A DNA stretch of 64,000 nt, taken from contig PJFB01000002.1 in NCBI GenBank assembly GCA_003574895.1, positions 1 through 64,000 on the forward strand, written 5' to 3'. The notes under the pieces were generated by a model, which had not been told where the DNA came from, did no database searches, and worked only from the letters and a program-made list of their open reading frames with translations. The DNA comes from Geobacter sp. GTDB lineage: Bacteria; Desulfobacterota; Desulfuromonadia; Geobacterales; Pseudopelobacteraceae. Shown one piece after another: positions 1 to 7,318 of this stretch (positions are counted from its first letter, which is position 1; every line of letters starts with the position of its first letter). The position numbers and the translations under genes are program-made.

Positions 1-66
1 TCATTTTGTCTATTGACGGACGGGGGCCTTATAAGGGTTGGCGGTTTCTTTCTCAAAATTTAGACA

Positions 67-510
67 CTATTTGGTAATTACTTCGAGAAGCACTACATAA
101 CCTATCACAAATGTTATTAAAAAAATAATGACGGCTAGGATATCCTGGCCTTTATAGTGAGCTGGTGTCATGACTGATATAGAAGGGAACTTGTTGATGT
201 ACATGATGGTAATGTTGTTAGTCCTTATTTTTGCAATAAATTCGTCGTTTTCAATTACGGCATCATTGTAGACCTTGTCCATCAGGTCAAGTGATACTCG
301 CCTTGAAAAATATTCCTTTCCGTTTACGACATACTTGTATTTAGCCTTTATGAATTTGGCAGTATATTTCCCTTTATAGACGCGGGTCTTGAATCCATAG
401 TCTAAAACTTCAGCCTTGGTAGTTGTCCACCACTTTGGCTGTAGGATTAACGCCAGCCTTGCGACGAAAATGGTTATCGGAATCAGGAATGTAGCGACTA
501 TTATCAGCAT
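67..510 (-). CDS. DUF3592-like membrane protein
   Basis: The 147-residue product has a hydrophobic N-terminal segment (about residues 2-24), a soluble middle with the pattern YKYVVNGKEY, and a second hydrophobic segment near the C-terminus (about 122-143). Two membrane helices around a small beta-rich domain containing a Y-x-V-x-G-x-x-Y motif is the layout of DUF3592 proteins, whose function is unknown. The gene points away from the integron-type integrase at 1100 and is separated from the next minus-strand gene by an array of palindromic repeats. It could be a gene cassette of a degenerate integron, but no recognisable attC site was found. The family call is tentative. Confidence 0.6.
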   Translation of the reverse strand: MLIIVATFLIPITIFVARLALILQPKWWTTTKAEVLDYGFKTRVYKGKYTAKFIKAKYKYVVNGKEYFSRRVSLDLMDKVYNDAVIENDEFIAKIRTNNITIMYINKFPSISVMTPAHYKGQDILAVIIFLITFVIGYVVLLEVITK

Positions 511-543
511 TTATCTATTCTCTTCGTCAACTCCGTTATATAC

Positions 544-625
544 GGTTTCCCTATATAAGAAACTTGTTTCCTATATAGGATGCTTGTTTCTTATATAAGT
601 AACCTGATCGGTTTCCTATATAAGA
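544..625. repeat. Array of four AT-rich palindromic iterons
   Basis: Four copies of a unit close to GTTTCCTATATAAGAAAC start near 545, 566, 586 and 611. Each unit is itself nearly palindromic. Spacing is about 20-25 bp, close to two helical turns. The array lies 35-115 bp upstream of the minus-strand gene at 67-510 and just downstream of the one at 649-1011. Its position suggests an operator array or a protein-binding iteron cluster. The binding protein is not identifiable from this window. Confidence 0.75.
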
Positions 626-648
626 TGCCAATACCTTTATTTCTCTGC

Positions 649-1011
649 TCAACGTTCTTCTGGAATCCGTTTTTCCAGCTCAGTGCCACGTATCAGGCGG
701 TAGGGGACAAACCACAATTTTTCTTCGGGACTCCATCGTGCCCTCAGCTTTCGTAACTGTTCCCTCAGCTCTGTTTCGTCATAGCCTACCAGTACGGGTA
801 CAATATCACCGTCCTTGAAGCGGGTCGGTCCCCAGGGTTTTTCTTCAACAATAAGCTCAACCGTTTTGAGGCGTATACCTCGACTTTCGTCGTAGCGGTA
901 GCGGACACAAACCAGCGACTTGCCATATTGCTCCAGAAGCCGCTTTGTTCCTTTCTGCCCAGGTTTTAGGTGGCAGTGTGTTTTCATTTCCTTCAGCATC
1001 GGTCCCGCCAT
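649..1011 (-). CDS. Conserved hypothetical protein next to an integron-type integrase
   Basis: This small protein of 120 residues is rich in charged amino acids. It has no signal peptide or membrane segment and carries recognisable blocks such as KTHCHLKPGQKGTKRLLEQYG and a C-terminal WSPEEKLWFVPY. I recall similar proteins encoded beside recombinases and transposases, but I cannot name a function. The gene is divergent from the broken integrase at 1100 and its start lies only about 90 bp from that gene, the place where the first cassette of an integron would sit. ATG at 1011 is the longest start. A second methionine five codons in is an alternative. Confidence 0.6.
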   Translation of the reverse strand: MAGPMLKEMKTHCHLKPGQKGTKRLLEQYGKSLVCVRYRYDESRGIRLKTVELIVEEKPWGPTRFKDGDIVPVLVGYDETELREQLRKLRARWSPEEKLWFVPYRLIRGTELEKRIPEER

Positions 1012-1099
1012 TTGGTTCGTTGACGAACTGTTAAATTATCGGCACTATACGGCAATTCTTGCCACACTGTAAATTTTTATTTATGAAAGAGAAGCTATC

Positions 1100-2466
1100 A
1101 TGATCCAGGTGCAGGGTCAGTTGATATCTGCATATCGAAGGTACCTTGGCAGCAGAAATATTAAAAACGAGCTACTGCCTGACTATCTGAAATGGCTACG
1201 TTTTTTTCTCGATTTTTGCGAAAAATACAAAGTCGATGGGGATGAGTCAGGGCGCCTCCGCCAATTTATCAACAAATTGAAGAATAAAGGACAATCGGAA
1301 GACCGGCGTCGGCAGGCATTCCATGCGGTGACCCTTTATTTTTCGCTGCTGAAAGAACATGCTGCCGGTTCCCAAGCAAGGGTTGCCCGGAGCGATGCCG
1401 TAGTGGTTGCCGCTGAGCAAACGTTGCAACCGGAACCTGAAAAGACTGTTCAGGTTGTGCGCAGGTCGTATTATTCGGAAGCCGGATATCAGGAGAAATC
1501 CGGTTCGCCGGAATGGGATGCCGTGATGGCATCGATGGCCAATGAAATCAAAGTGCGCCATTACTCGCGCAAGACCCTGAAAACCTACGCCAACTGGTCG
1601 CGGCAGTTTCAACGGTTCCTAAGAACAAGCCGCCTGCTGAACTGGGCAGTGACGATGTGAAGGCGTACCTGACATATTTGGCTGTTGATTGCCGTGTGGC
1701 CTCGACAACCCAGAATCAGGCATTTAATTCCCTGCTCTTTTTTTACCGGCATGGTTTGAAACGAGAATTCGGCGAGTTAAAAGACGTGCCGCGAGCCAAG
1801 AAATCCCGCTATGTACCGATGGTGCTCTCCCGTGCCGAAATCGATGCCATCCTCGCCCATCTGTCCTATCCGTTCGACTTGGTAGTGAAGCTGCTCTTCG
1901 GCTGTGGCCTAAGACAATTCGAGTGTCTGCAACTGAAAGTGCGGGATTTCAATTTCGATGCCGGTATCCTTACGATCCATGGCAAAGGAAAGAAAGATCG
2001 TACTGTACCGCTACCGGAATCACTGCTGCCGAACCTGCGTAAACAAATCGAGATGGTAACGGAACTGCATCAGCGCGACTTGGCTGCCGGATATGATGGT
2101 GTGTTTCTCGATGACGCCGTGGAGAAGAAATATCCCAAGGCGCCAAAGGAACTGCTTCATCAATGGTTTTTCCCGCTAAAGAACCTGACGCTGGTCCGGG
2201 AGACCGGTCAGCTTCGACGCTGGCACCTCCATGAGTCGGAATTGCAAGAAGCGCTTTATCCGGCTGTTCGCAAAGCAAAAATACCCAAGCGGGTTACGTC
2301 CCATACCTTCCGCCACTCCTTTGCCACGCATCTGCTGCAAGCCAACTACGACATCCGCACCATCCAGAAACTCCTTGGTCACTCCAGCTTGAAAACAACG
2401 ATGATCTACACCCATTGCGTGCCGGTCAGGACGATCCAGGAACCAAGAAGCCCGCTGGATTTATGA
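1100..2466 (+). pseudogene. IntI-like integron integrase (tyrosine recombinase), broken by a frameshift
   Basis: Two overlapping frames (1100-1660 and 1657-2466) together encode one tyrosine recombinase of about 455 residues. The first holds the SAM-like DNA-binding region. The second holds the catalytic domain with R86 (GCGLR), H216/R219 (SHTFRH), H242 (LLGH) and Y251 (IYTH), numbered in the second frame. The segment WHLHESELQEAL matches the extra helix that distinguishes integron integrases (IntI), and the end EPRSPLDL is also typical. The frames rejoin around 1620-1630: adding one A in the run CTAAG would restore FLKNKPPAELGSDDVKAYL. The gene is therefore inactive as written, unless this is a sequencing error in a short A run. 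Confidence 0.8.
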
Positions 2467-3566
2467 ACAGCCTAACGGACCCGGTGCCAAAGTGTTCAAT
2501 GTCAACAATGCAATTATTTTAATAGCTTATGCATTTTATCTGTTGACAAGCCAGGTAACCGGAAGTAGGCTGGAACTACCTTTTCGGCCTACTCTATGAG
2601 CTGGCTTTATCTCCTTCGGGAGAGTCGGTCTCAGTGCCATGTCACTAGGGATCTCACGTTGCTACACCCCCCCGTACCAACCAAGGGAGTATCACCCCCA
2701 TGGTTGCGGACACCAACGGGACACCTGTATCCATGGTATCCAATCCCCCGCACAGCGCATCGACAACACCGGAAAACGCGCTTACTTCATCCTTCTATCC
2801 TGACCAGTCGGCACAGTCAGTTGCTATTCACCACAGCACCATTAAATTGCCCCTCGGGGCAAGAAATGACCGGTTCGGCACCCACCGCAGCAATGCGCTG
2901 AGGGCGATTGCTGTGGCAGATGCCGCACCGAAGGCGCTGCTTGTCACCAGGGAACAGCCATTGATACTGGTCCCTGCGGAACAAGCCGCGTAGCCACAGT
3001 TGCATATCGATCACGAGCGCCGCCGTCATTCTGTTGCGCCAGGTGGCGCTGGCCGATAGGCCATATCTACAGAAGATCCATCCCCACCCAGAACAACTCA
3101 GGTGTGTCTGTCCCGTCTCTTGCGCGTAGCCGGCGCCGGAGCGTTTTTTTTGCTCCGGACCGGCGAAGCTAGCAAGAGACGGGACAGACACATGCCTTAT
3201 CTATATAGATTCATTCACAAAAAAATGCCATCGCATCCGTTAGCACGTACGATGATGGTGAGGTGAATCGTGCTAACCCTGAGATGGCGTGCCATCTCGC
3301 CGCCCATCGGGCGGCTCCCGCCTCCCTTTTCCCGTCTTCCGATCCCCTTCCTATCGCTCCTGCCTGCGGGCAGGGACAACCGGCACCCACAATCCTTCGT
3401 CCTGCGAGGCGAGGCGTAAGCTGCGGCTTACGTTCGACAGGGTGGTGCGTCCAGCAGCTTGGCGGCTGTTGGAACATGGTGGCGCAACGCCACTATGCGG
3501 TAACCACGCTTAACGCCCCTTTGGCCTCGGCGAGGGCCAATATCAAAGGAAAGGAGATCACACACT
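2467..3566. other. Long stretch without a recognisable gene, rich in hairpins
   Basis: About 1.1 kb with no ORF that I can assign to a family. Several short ORFs overlap on both strands, but none has a convincing ribosome-binding site or known motif. The stretch is rich in dyads: a 90-nt hairpin (3103-3192, listed separately), a perfect 8-bp stem GAGATGGC/GCCATCTC at 3281-3298, a 7-bp stem CGTAAGC/GCTTACG at 3415-3432, and a stem with TTGGCC/GGCCAA arms near 3521-3540 just upstream of the integrase gene at 3567. It may be decayed mobile-element DNA or the attachment and leader region of the element. Confidence 0.5.
3103..3192. repeat. Long inverted repeat forming a ~90-nt hairpin
   Basis: A perfect 21-bp inverted repeat (3103-3123 paired with 3172-3192, beginning TGTGTCTGTCCCG) encloses an asymmetric internal loop and a GC-rich inner stem (3129-3142 with 3152-3164) closed by a T-rich loop. 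It lacks the GTTRRRY and RYYYAAC cores of integron attC sites. It is too large and internally looped for an ordinary terminator. It could be a folded single-strand recombination site, the end structure of a mobile element, or an RNA hairpin. Confidence 0.8.
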
Positions 3567-4418
3567 ATGGGAAAACCGTTATTTCAGCAGGCACGGGAGG
3601 CAATCGGCAAGCAGTATGCGCGCGATCATGCGCAGTCGACGACCAAAGCAACCATGGGGGCAGTGCGGCAGTTTTGCGCCTTTCTGACCACGAGCTATGG
3701 TCTGGCAAAGATCGAAACCCTGAAAAAACACATGGTCGATGCGTATGTAAAGAGCCGTGCCGGCGAGGTGGGGGCATCGGCCCTGGAACGGGATGCCACG
3801 GCCATACGGATGATTGCGGACGCCATCAATAAGGCAAATATTGTCCCGCACAGCAATGCCCAGCTGGGCATTGTGCGCGCAGCCGCCGATCGGTATAAAC
3901 CGGTCCGCCAGAACCAGGAGAAAGCAGCCGCAATCAAGGCCGGGCTGTATGCGCGGGCAGACGCCACCGGCGCTGCCCGCGACAAGGCTTTGGTTGGGGC
4001 CAATGAACTGCAGGCCCAGTTCGGGCTGCGGGCCAAGGAAAGTATCATGAGCCGCGCCGTGGAGAGGGACGGCAGGCTCGTTTTGGAGGTCGGCGGCGCC
4101 AAGGGAGGGCGGCCCCGAACGCTGGAGCCGGAGAACACCAACCAGCGGGTCGCCCTGGAACTGTTGCGCACCACCAGCCGGGAGATCGGCAATGTCAACG
4201 GCAAGCTGATCCCGCCCGACATGTCGGCGAAACAGATGTACGATTACCAGCGCAACACCATCCGCAGCCTGGGTGCCACGAAGGCGGCCGATGCCCACAT
4301 GCACGCCAACCGCCACAAATATGCCCAGGATTGCCGGAAAGCTGGCAATTCGGACAAAGAGATTGCCCTGAAACTCGGCCATGGCCGGGAACAGGTTGTA
4401 CCACACTACGTTGCGTAA
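3567..4418 (+). CDS. Tyrosine recombinase of the Integrase_1 type
   Basis: The product has 283 residues. An N-terminal helical SAM-like DNA-binding part (about 1-110) precedes a catalytic domain with R155 (FGLRAKES), the H-x-x-R box H246-R249 (HANRHKYA), H272 (KLGHG) and the likely nucleophile Y281 (HYV), three residues from the end. This layout fits integrases of conjugative and integrative elements described by the Pfam Integrase_1 families. The start is set by AAGGAG ten bases upstream of ATG 3567. A hairpin with a T run follows the stop. The catalytic residues look complete, so the enzyme is probably functional. It would act on the outer element (1-6302). Confidence 0.8.
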   Translation: MGKPLFQQAREAIGKQYARDHAQSTTKATMGAVRQFCAFLTTSYGLAKIETLKKHMVDAYVKSRAGEVGASALERDATAIRMIADAINKANIVPHSNAQLGIVRAAADRYKPVRQNQEKAAAIKAGLYARADATGAARDKALVGANELQAQFGLRAKESIMSRAVERDGRLVLEVGGAKGGRPRTLEPENTNQRVALELLRTTSREIGNVNGKLIPPDMSAKQMYDYQRNTIRSLGATKAADAHMHANRHKYAQDCRKAGNSDKEIALKLGHGREQVVPHYVA

Positions 4419-4427
4419 GCTTGATCG

Positions 4428-4461
4428 ACCCCCGCAGGGCACTGCCCTGACGGGGGTTTTT
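4428..4461 (+). terminator. Rho-independent terminator after the integrase
   Basis: Arms ACCCCCG and CGGGGGT, with an inner AGGGC/GCCCT stem, are followed directly by TTTTT. It lies ten bases past the stop of the integrase at 3567-4418 and separates that gene from the small ORF and serine recombinase that follow. Confidence 0.9.
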
Positions 4462-4510
4462 GCGTTTTTGCCGGACAGTCTCCTGATCTGGATAACGGGA
4501 GCATTATTTT

Positions 4511-4738
4511 ATGGCAAAAATTCCATTGTCCGAATCCACACCCGCACCTATAGTAGAACGACATGAAGACGGTTCCGGGGAGTGCGGCAGCAACGGGCAG
4601 GCACCGGGTCATGGCATATCGGTTACGCTGCTGGAGTTGGATCACCTTGACGAGGTTGTGCTGCAAGGGGAGCTTTCGCTGCTGCAGCTCTATTTCCCGG
4701 AAGTGTCATCCTTGTCATCGAAAGGAAACAGTACATGA
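4511..4738 (+). CDS. Small protein translationally coupled to the serine recombinase
   Basis: The 75-residue product has an acidic, hydrophobic C-terminal half (VTLLELDHLDEVVLQGELSL) and no known motif. Its stop overlaps the start of the downstream recombinase in an ATGA arrangement (4735-4738), so the two are probably made together. ACGGGAG lies upstream of ATG 4511. The position and coupling suggest an accessory factor for the recombinase or simply a leader peptide that sets its translation. I do not recognise the family. Confidence 0.6.
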   Translation: MAKIPLSESTPAPIVERHEDGSGECGSNGQAPGHGISVTLLELDHLDEVVLQGELSLLQLYFPEVSSLSSKGNST

Positions 4739-6348
4739 GAGCGGTATTATACGCGCGGGTCAGTACCGGTCGCCAGGTCGATTTCAACCTGTCCATACCG
4801 GACCAGGTGGACACCATGAAGCGCTGGTGCGCCCAGAATGACCATGAAATCGTCGGGGAATATCTGGAGGAGGGATGCAGCGGTACGGATGATCGGCGCC
4901 CTGCTTTCCAGCGGATGCTGGCGGATGCCTGCGGCACCGGCAAGTCTCCGTTCGATCTGATCGTGGTTCACAGCCTGTCGCGATTCTTCCGGGATGAGGT
5001 TGAATTCACCATCAATATACGGCGCCTGGATAAACACAAGGTAGCAGTCGTTTCCGTCACCCAGGAAGGGGCCAACATCAAGGAAAACGAACTGTATCGG
5101 CGTATCCTGGCACTGATGGACGAGCAGAACAGCCGGGAGAATGCGAAACATACCATGCGGTGTATGAAACGCAATGCCGAGCGGGGTTTCTTTAATGGGT
5201 CGCATGTGCCGTTTGGCTACCGCCTGGAGGAAACCAGTGAACCCGCCCGGACCGGCCATAAAAAGTTGCTGGTGCTGAATCCGCTGGAAGTGCCGATCGT
5301 GGAGCGCATCTACAACCTGTACATTGAGCGGGATATGGGGGTGAAGGACATCGCCTCGCTGTTGAACCAGGAAGGAATAACCAGGCGTGGCGCGCTCTGG
5401 AGCACGACTTCGGTGTACCAGATCATTACCAACCCGGTATACAAGGGGGAGAAGCTGTTCAACCAGCGCCACTGGCGCACCCGTGAAAAAAAGGACGAAA
5501 ACGAGATCGTCCGGATTCCGGTCGAGCCGATCGTATCGGCGGAGATCTTCGAGCTGGTGAAGGAAAAACGGATCAGCCGCAGCCCGAAGAAGTCCCATCC
5601 CCGCCGGTTGACCTCGCCGCATCTTCTGACCGGGGTGCTGCGCTGCGGGGAATGCGGTGCGGCCATGACCATGGCCACCGGCAAGTCCAATACCTATTTT
5701 TACTACCGGTGCGTCACCAGGACCAAAAAGCACCTGGATCTCTGTTCAGCGAAGATGGTGCCCATGGAGAAGATGGACCGGGCGATCCTGTCGGCCCTGG
5801 CCGACAAGGTCTTTTCGCCGGAGCGGGTGGGGGTGATGCTCAGGGAATTGAAAAGCAGGCTGCAGGGGGGCAGCGGGATACGTTTCGATGACTTGGTCAA
5901 GCAGTCGGACATGGTCAAGTTCAAGCTGAACAACCTGTATCGCGCCGTCGAGGATGGCATCCCGGTCGATGCGCTGCTTAAACAGCGGCTGGATCAGCTT
6001 AAACAACAGGAGGCGGAACTGTCCCGCAAGATGGCGGGGTATGAACACTCCCCCCAGGCGCTGGCGGAAAGCATCACATCGGAAGAGGTGAAGACCTTTG
6101 CCGGGCTGTTGCGGGAGCGTCTGCTTAACCGGGACTCCCCTTTCTCGAAAGAATATCTCAAGCTTTTGGTGCGGGAGGTCGAGCTGAAGGAGGATCGGGC
6201 GACGGTACGGGGTAGCTACTGTTCACTGGTGGGAGCTATCAAATATACGGCCCAAAAACAAAATCTGAGTACCCCGCAAGAAGTACTCAGATTCAATAGT
6301 GATTGGCGCGCTTGGAGAGATTCGAACTCCCGACCTACGGATTCGTAG
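4735..6348 (+). CDS. Large serine recombinase
   Basis: The 537-residue product has an N-terminal resolvase domain with YARVST, giving the catalytic Ser at residue 10, and conserved arginines (LSRFFRD). A Recombinase domain (about 165-280) and a zinc ribbon (CGECGAAM, then two more cysteines) follow, with a coiled-coil-like C-terminal part. This is the architecture of large serine recombinases that integrate or excise elements. The last residues (WRDSNSRPTDS) and the stop codon are not native: they are translated from the antisense of the tRNA-Arg 3' end repeated at 6303-6348. In an unoccupied chromosome the gene would overlap the tRNA gene tail to tail. Confidence 0.92.
   Translation: MRAVLYARVSTGRQVDFNLSIPDQVDTMKRWCAQNDHEIVGEYLEEGCSGTDDRRPAFQRMLADACGTGKSPFDLIVVHSLSRFFRDEVEFTINIRRLDKHKVAVVSVTQEGANIKENELYRRILALMDEQNSRENAKHTMRCMKRNAERGFFNGSHVPFGYRLEETSEPARTGHKKLLVLNPLEVPIVERIYNLYIERDMGVKDIASLLNQEGITRRGALWSTTSVYQIITNPVYKGEKLFNQRHWRTREKKDENEIVRIPVEPIVSAEIFELVKEKRISRSPKKSHPRRLTSPHLLTGVLRCGECGAAMTMATGKSNTYFYYRCVTRTKKHLDLCSAKMVPMEKMDRAILSALADKVFSPERVGVMLRELKSRLQGGSGIRFDDLVKQSDMVKFKLNNLYRAVEDGIPVDALLKQRLDQLKQQEAELSRKMAGYEHSPQALAESITSEEVKTFAGLLRERLLNRDSPFSKEYLKLLVREVELKEDRATVRGSYCSLVGAIKYTAQKQNLSTPQEVLRFNSDWRAWRDSNSRPTDS
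6250..6293 (-). terminator. Minus-strand terminator buried in the 3' end of the recombinase gene
   Basis: An 11-bp perfect stem (AATCTGAGTAC at 6262-6272 with GTACTCAGATT at 6283-6293) is followed, on the minus strand, by a T-rich tract (TTTGTTTTTG). Read in that direction it lies just after the displaced tRNA-Arg 3' end. It would have terminated the tRNA transcript before the 14-kb island inserted. The same bases encode the recombinase C-terminus on the plus strand. Confidence 0.75.
6303..6348. repeat. Left attachment repeat (displaced tRNA-Arg 3' end)
   Basis: This 46-bp sequence is identical to 20256-20301. It corresponds to the tRNA-Arg gene from the first base of the anticodon loop to the encoded CCA, plus the next base. 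The pair marks the two ends of the integrated island. Here the rest of the tRNA is missing, so this copy is the duplicated end left by integration. Confidence 0.95.
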
Positions 6349-7318
6349 AGCCACGATCAGAAACCTCCGTTTTCCCCTCCAAACATCAAAAACTATCGTT
6401 ATTCTTGGCAGTTACAGGCTGTCGGGTGTCGCCTGATCTTTCAGCAGAATACTGCCAAAATCGTGAGAAAGCAAGGAGTTCTGCGGATTCCTGCCGTTTG
6501 AGCGAGCAACCGTGGAAAACCTCATCAAAATCAACTGATTACAGTTTGTCGCCGCAATCCTGCCCCCGCACATGGCCCGCAGATGGACCGACACCCGGTC
6601 CTGAGCTGCTGCGCCAGCTGCTCGAAAACGGTCCTCCACCCTGTGATTCGTTTTCGCTGCCGACATCGGAAATGTCTTCTGTGACTACTGCTTCCGTCCG
6701 GCGTCAAGGACCGCTGTCTTTCGGAGTTGTTCGCTCAGGATGCTGAGAGATTTTCCCGGTCATCCTGAGTTTCGCGCGCTCGCGCCCCTGTCGAAGGCGG
6801 AACTTTTCTCCCTGCGGCGGGTGTTGCGCGGGACCGGAACGCCCAGTTCCGGTCCTCTGACTGCTCACGTACACCACCGGGTTCACGACAGCACGGACTG
6901 ACGGCACCCGCACATCCCCACCGGCCCCACCACCGGAAACTCGAACAGCAATCCCCACGGCGAAAAACTCTTCACTTCAACCGGGGAGTCGGGGACGCGG
7001 GGACAACCCGACCCGCTACCCCACCACCCTCAGCAACCCCACTTGGAAACACGCACTGGCGCTCAATCTGTTCACCGCATGCCTTGTCAAGCCGCCAACC
7101 ACGCGGTTTCACGGAGGCCATGCCGTCAAACAGCTGACCGGGGCGTGGAGGCCTTCGAGCACTCCGCGTTTTGAGTCGTTTTCGGTTCGATGTCCACGGG
7201 TTGCCGGGTTTGCCCGTTTTTTGCTTAACTTATTGATTTAATTCGTTTTATGTCTTGGCATACTTGTTGATTTACGCCCTGTGCGGACTATCCGCTATCT
7301 GACCCAGGAGGCAGTTTT
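6349..7318. other. 970-bp non-coding end of the island
   Basis: No credible gene is visible between the left attachment site and the DUF927 gene. The ORF that starts inside the attachment repeat is an artefact of the tRNA sequence. The stretch contains a perfect 10-bp hairpin GGACCGGAAC/GTTCCGGTCC (6831-6855), a copy of the GGGGAC repeat (6983-7041) and an AT-rich segment just before 7319 that may hold the promoter for the ATPase gene. Confidence 0.6.
6983..7041. repeat. GGGGAC/ACCCC island repeat, copy 1
   Basis: Three G4 tracts (GGGGAGTC, GGGGACGC, GGGGACAA) are followed by C-rich tracts ending in AACCCCAC. It shares its layout with the copies at 9724 and 16674 and is the most diverged of the three long copies. 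The G half and C half can pair as an imperfect hairpin. Confidence 0.65.

Noticed and set aside
544-625. CRISPR array
   Set aside because: Repeats are only ~18 bp, individually palindromic and separated by 2-7 bp; there are no spacers or cas genes.
2487-2511. Possible IS21-type terminal repeat (GGTGCCAAAGTGTTCAATG)
   Set aside because: Only one end is seen and there is no transposase remnant nearby; the similarity is from memory and weak.
2817-3191. Minus-strand 124-codon ORF in the gene-free stretch
   Set aside because: Its 5' end runs through the long hairpin and it has no recognisable domain or ribosome-binding site; kept as non-coding.
3103-3192. Integron attC site
   Set aside because: The long hairpin is attractive, but the required GTTRRRY and RYYYAAC cores are absent.
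3263-3832. 189-codon ORF overlapping the Integrase_1 gene
   Set aside because: It overlaps 266 bp of a gene with clear catalytic residues in another frame, and its own translation shows no family pattern.
3579-4442. 287-codon minus-strand ORF opposite the Integrase_1 gene
   Set aside because: Long only because of the GC-rich coding strand opposite; no homology pattern.
6303-6746. ORF starting in the left attachment repeat (MARLERFELPTYG...)
   Set aside because: The opening residues are a well-known artefact of translating a tRNA gene; the rest has no motif or ribosome-binding site.
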